A stretch of DNA of 64,000 bases. Origin: Marsupella aquatica (taxonomy: Eukaryota; Marchantiophyta). Made by a program: the position numbers and the translations under genes. This document shows positions 57,218 to 64,000 of this stretch, piece after piece. The DNA is taken from NCBI GenBank assembly GCA_973895155.1, contig OZ316893.1, positions 21,824,001 to 21,888,000 on the forward strand, read 5' to 3'. The notes under the pieces were generated by a model that had not been told where the DNA came from, made no database searches, and saw only the letters and a list, made by a program, of their open reading frames with translations. Every line of letters begins with the position of its first letter. The first letter of the stretch is position 1.

Positions 57218-60200
57218 CTTCTGATTGAACTCAGGTTCTCTGGGCTTCCTCTGTCAGCACCACAACCCACCATCAGATATGGACCAGGAAAAAATTTCAG
57301 GAGATTCCACGAGGTGCAATCAATTTGACCTTATTCTTGAGGACTATGTTTCCCAATGATCTTTTTACAATGAATGTTCAGAAATAGCAGACCAGTAAGT
57401 CTCTCGAGTTCTACGACTAGGATGCACGCCTACTTCCGTCCAAAGATGTATTTCTTGTCGCCCTTGCTCTGCTGTGATCTTTGGTACAGATAACTTGCAA
57501 AATTTACATGACTCCTTTTCAACTGAGAGTAACGGCTATCTGTCAACAATGCAATGATCTTAGACAAGAATACTGAATAACTGTGAAAGGCATATCCAGG
57601 TAGCTCAAGTATCAATAAGCTCGTTCATACTCGGTATTTCACTGTAACCCCAAAGGACAGAGTCAAGACCCTATCGAATTGGCACTACAAAACTTCATCA
57701 AGCAGTCCCATCTTTTCCTTCGGTTGTGTATAGGATAGACTCTTAGGGCACCTTGACAGGCGTTCATTTATAAGTTGCTTACACTGTCCTTTCTGTGCTA
57801 TACCCAAACCAGAATCTCAGAATTTGTAGATTGGCTCTATAGAATCCATTGTGATTAGGCACAGTTGCAATGAACGTGAAAGCGCTCTCCCCTCCTTTTC
57901 AAGCCTATCCAGCATTCTTTAAGTGGCTTTCTTTAAGTGGCTTTATACAATCCATCGAGAGTAGAGATGAATGTGACAGGCCCCCACTCTCTGTGAAAAT
58001 GAATCAAAATTGAAGTTCAAGTCAAGTCTTCATCACGTAAGCCTCATTGCAGGAAATTCATGCGACTATTATGTCACACCATGGTGCTGGAACAAGGGGT
58101 TTTGTTTAAAAGTAGGTAAGCACAACATTGAAATCGTTTTTCAGTCTCATTACCAATACCAATCAAACCGGAAGATGACCGATGAACTCACTGCAAATCA
58201 AACGTCTTTGTTGAGAATGTATTCAAGGTCGTTTGGTCACATCATAATCCACAAAATCTGCATACAAAATTAATCATGCCTGGCTGTGGAGTGTTGCCTA
58301 AAGCGGTCCATATCCAAAAAGTCTATTGCGTCAGCTCCATTCCCGCGCTGGGAGTAGAGAGCTCAATTGTACAGTTGTAAGAAATATGATCTTACCTGTT
58401 TGACAAACGTTCAAATCAGTCGAAGTAGTGCAATCTTTTAGAGCCCTCAAAATTCAAGTCACATCTTTCCTTCTCCTTGGACTAAGGAAAGAATATCACT
58501 AGGTGAAGGCTCTGTTGGGGAAACCTTACACGGGTAGAGGAATCTCAGCTCAACGTAACAGTTGGAGGTATCCCTGGAAGCAGTGGCAGTATCTTCTCCA
58601 GGATCACTTCCGCCTGCAGTAAGAGTTCAGAAATGCTGTACTGTTTTAAGAATTATCCCAGCTTTGCCATCCAAACTTGAGAATAAACTACAAGTTTTGA
58701 GAGAAAAAGTATGGGAATTCTTTTTTTCAAATTCCAAAGCAACCACCGCCATACCTGCCCTTTGACAAACTTTGGCGCAGGTGCTCTTGTTTATCGCCCT
58801 CCAAGAAATAACCCTTTCTAACCAAATTGTCCTACATACCAAACGTAAAATTGACGAAATTTCTTCAAACAAGAACTTGTGTACAACGGATATGCGGACC
58901 GTGTAAGTAGCAAATTGGGCAGGCTCGACAACTCATTCAGAACAACAAGTTGAAGCAAGTGGGTACAAGATTTGTGATGGGCAATAAAAGAAGCTCCTAA
59001 TCCGAGATATCCTCGAAGTTGCACATGTCTGAAAAAACAAGGCAAATGCACATAATTGCAGGCAGCAGGAGACGACACGCAAGATTTGAGCAGGACTTGA
59101 ATCAGCATGGGGAGACTAAAAGTATTCCGGGCTGAAAACGAGATTCTATCCCGCTTCCTCTGGACAAGTTAATTGATCAACAGCACAACCCAAAATCAGC
59201 TTAGGTTTTGCTCTCTTGTGAAAAGGAGGCTTGCTAGACCAATTAAACTAGACATGCACCATCCTGGAAAATAGTTAGTTATTTTTTGTCCTTCAGCAAA
59301 ATAGATACTGCATATTCATAGTGGAAAATAGATAGTTATTGTGTCCTGTAGCAAAATAGAAAGACATCTATTCAGTCTTAATGAGGTAAATTTATTGTCA
59401 ACTTTTGAAATTATTATTAGTTAGAGCAGTCTCAGTCCAAGTTAGAGTCTATCAGTGACTAATGTAGTACCATGCTTGGACCTGGACCTGGACCCGTGTC
59501 CAAGCACCACCGTATCTGTCATATTTTGATGTGACCCGAAAAATTCCCCCACAACAACCACCATAAACTAAGTCTTTCCCGACCTTTACGTAAGCCTATC
59601 GTATGGTAATCCTCTAAAAAATCACTTCCTGTAGGTCAACTCCTTGCCTTGCGTTCTTATCCGTTGCATTTGATATTGTAAATAAAGCTCGTGGGTTCCC
59701 ACCAGCTTAGTTTTTAATGTCTCTTTTCTCGGGCAGTTAGCTTTCTCGGGCACTTTGCTTATGAGAAACGTAAAACCGATAATTAAAGGGGGAGTAAACG
59801 GTCAGACCAAAACAGTCAAGGACCAACAATCACTCAAGGACCAGACACTTCAAGAGGGCAAGGGCGAAAAAAGTTGACAGATTGTGTGAGGCATCACTAA
59901 GTAACTAGCAGCTATGGAGGGTGCCTGTTCATTAGAGAAAGAAGCTGTCCAGATTTCATCGGTTGGAATCCAGCTCAGGATTTGGAGGGAGATCAAGCAT
60001 ACATGAAGAACGCGGTCCCAAGGTTTGGCAAAAATCACTACCTCTGGCAAGAGCAGACAGGATTTGACCGACAAGATGCAACGAGATGTCGGAAGAGATG
60101 CAATGGAACGAGATGTCGGAAGAGTTGGTGGTCTTTACTGCATGGAGGATGTTCTTTTCGTGGTTTATTATAGGCCGCTATGGCCGTTTGATCCACCTTG

Positions 60201-62250
60201 ATTTTATGACTTTAGCCTCACCTTTCTTGGTGTTCCGGTTCGAGTTTGATTTCGTTTTGTGTAGTTTCTAGGTTGTGTGCATTCTTTTTTCTTTTGTTGC
60301 AGATGATGAATCCGGGTGTGGATTTTCGCCAAGGCACAGTTGTTCAGGTCTTTGCGTTTGCTGGATCTCGTTTGGACTGAGTCAGCACTCATTTTTGCAC
60401 AGGTAGTTGATTTTGCTTTTTGGGTGGGTGACGTCTTGTTGCTCAGCCCTTGTCCTTTAAAGTGGAAGACTTTCAGTGAGATGGGATTTTTGTCACTACA
60501 AAAAAACGGTGGTTCCCACACTACGCTATCAATACATCATATAGCTAGATTCTCCAGGTGGAAATTGTTTTACACAAGACACCGGAACATATTATTATAG
60601 ACACACTCAGCGAGATTGCTCAGATGGAACTTGTGGCCCGTTCACATGTAATTACAGGAAGTTTGTAGAACGAAATTGTAGCGAGACTTCGGGTGCTACC
60701 GTTTTTCACCTTATTGGAAGCCAGTGTGGCATATTCTTATTCAAGACTCGTAGTACCGTCGAGCAATCAAGCATATTAAGGATTGCACACACACATGAAA
60801 AAGAAAACAATGGTAATACTGAAATCAATAGATGGCTTTTCATTGTAATTTCAAAGAGTCTTTGGCCGATGGCAAATGGCAAATGGAAGGAGTAATGTAA
60901 TTGATACTGGTACAGAAAGTAAGATGGCAAACGATGGCAAATGAATGTAGTCATGTAATTGATAGTTGGACAGAGAGTAACATCCGGCCCTGCATCCACT
61001 GTATGTGCTTCGAGAATAGGAGAGCCAGTGAAGCAACTTTCCAAAAATTCTACAGTACATGGAATTTCTCTTGACACATCCAAATGAAATATACTAGTTT
61101 CGTATAATTCCAGGTGCAGTAGTGGGACCAATTCATGACGAAATGTACAGGATCCCATCCTCGTGAACGACCAGGAGAGCTCGCATTTATCTGATTGGCG
61201 TTTTACTGAGTCCGGTTGATGAAGATGTGAGTGGCAGCTTCGAATTCGAACAATTGAAATCATGTCGAACCTTGACAATTCGAACGATGTCATTATGGCT
61301 GGGCACTCTTCCTTGCTGTGCAGAATGCTGCCTCAAGTTAGAAGGTACTCGATCTCAATGATTCCCTTTCTGAGTACCGTCTAATCTCCCAACAAGTTCA
61401 ACAATAAATGCCTCCCGCGTCGAGGGCTCCCTCCAATTAATGAGATGCTGTTGCTTACAGCCGGGATGGTATCCAAAATCTACACTGATAGTAGAGGTAA
61501 ACGTACCACCTGGAAGAACGAGAGAACTGACATAATTATGATTAGTGGACTACGACGGCACTCATATATGGATTTAGCCACCCTCATTTTGCCCCACGGT
61601 GAATCATTTGGCAACATCATCTTTGAGGAGGTAAAGTTAGTGAAAAGCTTTCTTTCTGGAGAGCACGCTGGTCACGCGGGCAGCGATCCCGCATTTGTAC
61701 TAGTGTAGGGAATAACAAGGCATGGAGCTAACTGTAGCAATCTTGGAGCTTACTGTATCAACCACATCTTTCGAACTTCGGGAACTGAGCTGCGACTCTA
61801 AGAACGTAGGACTAGAAAAATCTAGTGAACTAGCTATAAGCAACAACTCCGCACTGTTTCAAACGAAGACTTGTATCTATGATTTTTTTTGCTCCACTCC
61901 GGCAGGCGTTCTTTTCCTACTTTTGTCCTGAAACATGCATTTTCCTCATCGTTATTTCCCACCGGAAGTCTCCCTCAATTGAATTCACCAAGTTCTGGGA
62001 TGGTGATCGCTTCCCCACTACAGTGATAATCTGGCGATGAATTGGTCGATCGAAGCGTCCTTCCATCATGGTTCGTTTGTTGACTTGAGTTCGCGCCGAG
62101 TATATTCAAATCGTTTTCAGTCCTTTCCTCTCGAGCATACGACCCACCAACGGGGTGTCTGGTTCCATTTTGACGATTGGTTTGCTTTGCCAATACCTGG
62201 TGTCTCCATAATCTAAGAGTCTTTGGAGGTGAGTGGCCGAGCTTGAAAAG
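57218..62250. other. Long region without a supported gene
   Basis: The longest frame is 60706-61293 on the minus strand (195 codons). It has no recognisable family and is not called. A diverged 57-bp direct repeat (tggaaaatag..agttatt) starts at 59265 and 59322. The last few hundred bases should contain the promoter of the ankyrin gene. An in-frame stop lies at 62230-62232. Confidence 0.5.
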
Positions 62251-64000
62251 ATGAGTCGACTCGGAATGTTTGGTCGTTCACGAAACCCCTCCTCACCGAG
62301 CATTTACCGTGGCAAAGACAGAGACTTCTCTAGGAATTCAGGGCAAACGGAGCTTTGGTACAAGGCACTTGTCGGCGAAAATTGCGTCCAAATCAAGGAT
62401 CTCTTAGACCGAGACCCTGGGCTCTTGAAAGAAGGATGGAACAAGGACCTTAGTCCGCACACAGAGGGATGGATCATATTGGAGGATCACTACCATCACT
62501 CTGCGGGACCGATAGAGCGCAGTGGCGGCAGGCCATGGAAGGGACGCACAGCGTTGCATGTGGCCGCAAGGCGAGGCTGTTTTGACCTCGTGAAGCAAAT
62601 TATCGACATGTTCGACGACGAAGGGATCATGCTCGCAGCTCCGAATCGCCCGGGTGTGGTCGATGCGCAGAGGTCCAAGAACTCCGGGGATAGTACACTT
62701 ATGAGCCTACTGGATGAGCTCGACGGCCTCTATCACATGGACGCGCTTGCCATGGCAGTGATAAATGGCAGCCCAGCTATTGTTGAAATCCTGGTGTTGG
62801 CCAAAGCCAAGAAACATAAAGAGTTCGTTGTCAAACCAATTGAAAGTCACAGTGAGCAGCTCCGAAAGATAACGGCGGATTTGTGGCAGGAGCGGGGGCA
62901 GGAGTCGACTGAACTGTCAGATTTACTCACAAATCTGTATAATGCTCATATTGACTTCAACTTTCTACCTTGGGAAGAGTATTTCTTTCACTTCACCTTC
63001 GATTTCTCGCGTTTCTCGTACATAATTCCAGACTTTCACGGGTCAGTGGAGAAGGCTAGAAGCGTTGTAAGAAAAATCCAGCAGGACATACTAAAGAAAG
63101 CGTCAGACAACTCTGAACTTCTGCGCTACATCTTCCGACTTCAAGATGGACAGGGCAGAACTCCGTTGCACGTGGCAATTGAAGCAGACTGTAACACTGC
63201 GGAATACTTTATCAAAGATTTAATGAAAGATGTCCCCGCAGAACACTCCCGCTACTGTCTGAATGTGCCTGACGGAGCGAAGAGGACGCCTTTGTATAGG
63301 GCAGCTGCTTTGGGCCACGAATCTATAGTCAGGGCTCTACTTGAGGATGGTAGGGTGGATCTCAACGCAACATTCGAAGTAAGTTCAACCGAGGAGTACC
63401 CGGGCCTTGATCATGTCCAGCTATCAGAGATAAATGGTTTCCAGAAAATATTCGAGACTCCCTCTCATGTAGCAACGGAGGTAACTGACTACAGATCGAC
63501 AGCTCTCCATATTGCCATGGTTCATGGATTTGAAGATATTGCCCTCGCCCTTCTTGAAACGAAAACTATAGAACCCCCTATAGACTTGGAGAAGGAATGT
63601 CGGCGCGGGTATAAGAAAGCGTCCTCATCTGGGAGCTCGAGGAACCCGACGAAAAGCGCAGGCAGTCAGCATAGAGATGCGGGCTCAGGCTCTCCTTCGA
63701 AGGAATTCCCAGTTGGGATGGATCCGAAGAACCGCGACCCCGAAAGTCCGCATGGGGATGATCCGGTATGCTGTTTTCCGAAGAAGTCCTCAACTGGGGG
63801 AAACAATTGTAAGTTCCTCGGAATGGGTGGGTTGGGTGCTTTGGGACTTATCAACCTCGCCATATTCACAAAATGCGACCGTGTTTTGCAACGCTTACTG
63901 CAAGAAGAGGTACGACATCTATCCCAAATCATCTGGGACAAATTGCTCTCTCGTCAATTTGGAGGCATCCGTATTAGCTCTCCACCTACTAGGCCAATTC
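62251..64000 (+). CDS. Ankyrin-repeat protein, 5' part (runs off the window)
   Basis: From ATG 62251 the frame stays open to the window end, 583 codons without intron or stop. An in-frame stop at 62230 fixes the start. Ankyrin repeats are visible at about residues 99-130 (GRTALHVAARRGCFDLVKQI), 304-335 (GRTPLHVAIEA), 346-378 (KRTPLYRAAALGHESIVRAL) and 415-445 (STALHIAMVHGFEDIALALL). A long non-repeat insert lies between the first and second. Beyond 460 comes a Ser/Gly/Pro-rich linker, then a small Gly-rich hydrophobic stretch near residue 525 (FLGMGGLGALGLINLAIF). Ankyrin repeats bind proteins; large families of such proteins occur in bryophytes. The C-terminal domain lies outside, so localisation and role stay open. 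Confidence 0.88.
   Translation, partial: MSRLGMFGRSRNPSSPSIYRGKDRDFSRNSGQTELWYKALVGENCVQIKDLLDRDPGLLKEGWNKDLSPHTEGWIILEDHYHHSAGPIERSGGRPWKGRTALHVAARRGCFDLVKQIIDMFDDEGIMLAAPNRPGVVDAQRSKNSGDSTLMSLLDELDGLYHMDALAMAVINGSPAIVEILVLAKAKKHKEFVVKPIESHSEQLRKITADLWQERGQESTELSDLLTNLYNAHIDFNFLPWEEYFFHFTFDFSRFSYIIPDFHGSVEKARSVVRKIQQDILKKASDNSELLRYIFRLQDGQGRTPLHVAIEADCNTAEYFIKDLMKDVPAEHSRYCLNVPDGAKRTPLYRAAALGHESIVRALLEDGRVDLNATFEVSSTEEYPGLDHVQLSEINGFQKIFETPSHVATEVTDYRSTALHIAMVHGFEDIALALLETKTIEPPIDLEKECRRGYKKASSSGSSRNPTKSAGSQHRDAGSGSPSKEFPVGMDPKNRDPESPHGDDPVCCFPKKSSTGGNNCKFLGMGGLGALGLINLAIFTKCDRVLQRLLQEEVRHLSQIIWDKLLSRQFGGIRISSPPTRPI

Noticed and set aside
60706-61293. 195-codon minus-strand frame
   Set aside because: Longest frame in a gene-poor stretch, but no recognisable domain or neighbour support. 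Kept only as a note.

Overview
The window is nuclear DNA of a land plant. It has spliced genes with GT-AG introns, a pentatricopeptide-repeat relic, NB-ARC immune-receptor genes and an LTR-like retroelement end. A liverwort (Marchantia-like) is the best guess, because one NB-ARC gene carries an N-terminal alpha/beta-hydrolase domain, an architecture described from liverworts. This is inference, and no marker in the window names the species. All exon models were built by eye from splice sites, reading frame and family motifs.

Layout. 418-4754 (+) is a complete ten-exon gene for translation initiation factor eIF3b. 8136-10895 (-) is a complete six-exon cinnamyl-alcohol-dehydrogenase-type gene with a tandem repeat in its first intron. 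10.9-15.6 kb is AT-rich, repeat-laden and gene-poor, and ends in a probable LTR. 15.7-46.1 kb plus 50.1-53.0 kb form a decayed segmental-duplication array. Its units combine an eIF3b 3' end, a TPR/ARM/NB-ARC/hydrolase gene on the minus strand, and a divergently placed RBX1-like RING-box relic. Unit A (15.7-23.8 kb) lacks the hydrolase and the eIF3b exons. Unit B (26.2-39.3 kb) is the most complete. Unit C (39.3-45.2 kb) has lost almost all of the NLR. Unit D is split in two (45.2-46.1 and 50.1-53.0 kb) around an apparently intact coiled-coil gene (46441-49700, -). 53-62 kb is largely non-coding and holds a broken PPR gene. An ankyrin-repeat gene (+) starts at 62251 and runs off the window.

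The centre of interest is unit B's gene. Its model reads alpha/beta hydrolase, NB-ARC, about 22 armadillo repeats and a short TPR tail. It is interrupted only by one single-base frameshift in a C run and a frame loss before the TPR exon. Inside its armadillo exon a 387-bp three-repeat block has been copied several times almost without change, so this part of a receptor-like gene expanded recently. The array also shows how it evolved: pieces of the neighbouring eIF3b locus travelled with the NLR, the RBX1-like gene was partly inverted in two units, and a motif-rich insertion with a 27-bp minisatellite landed in unit A.
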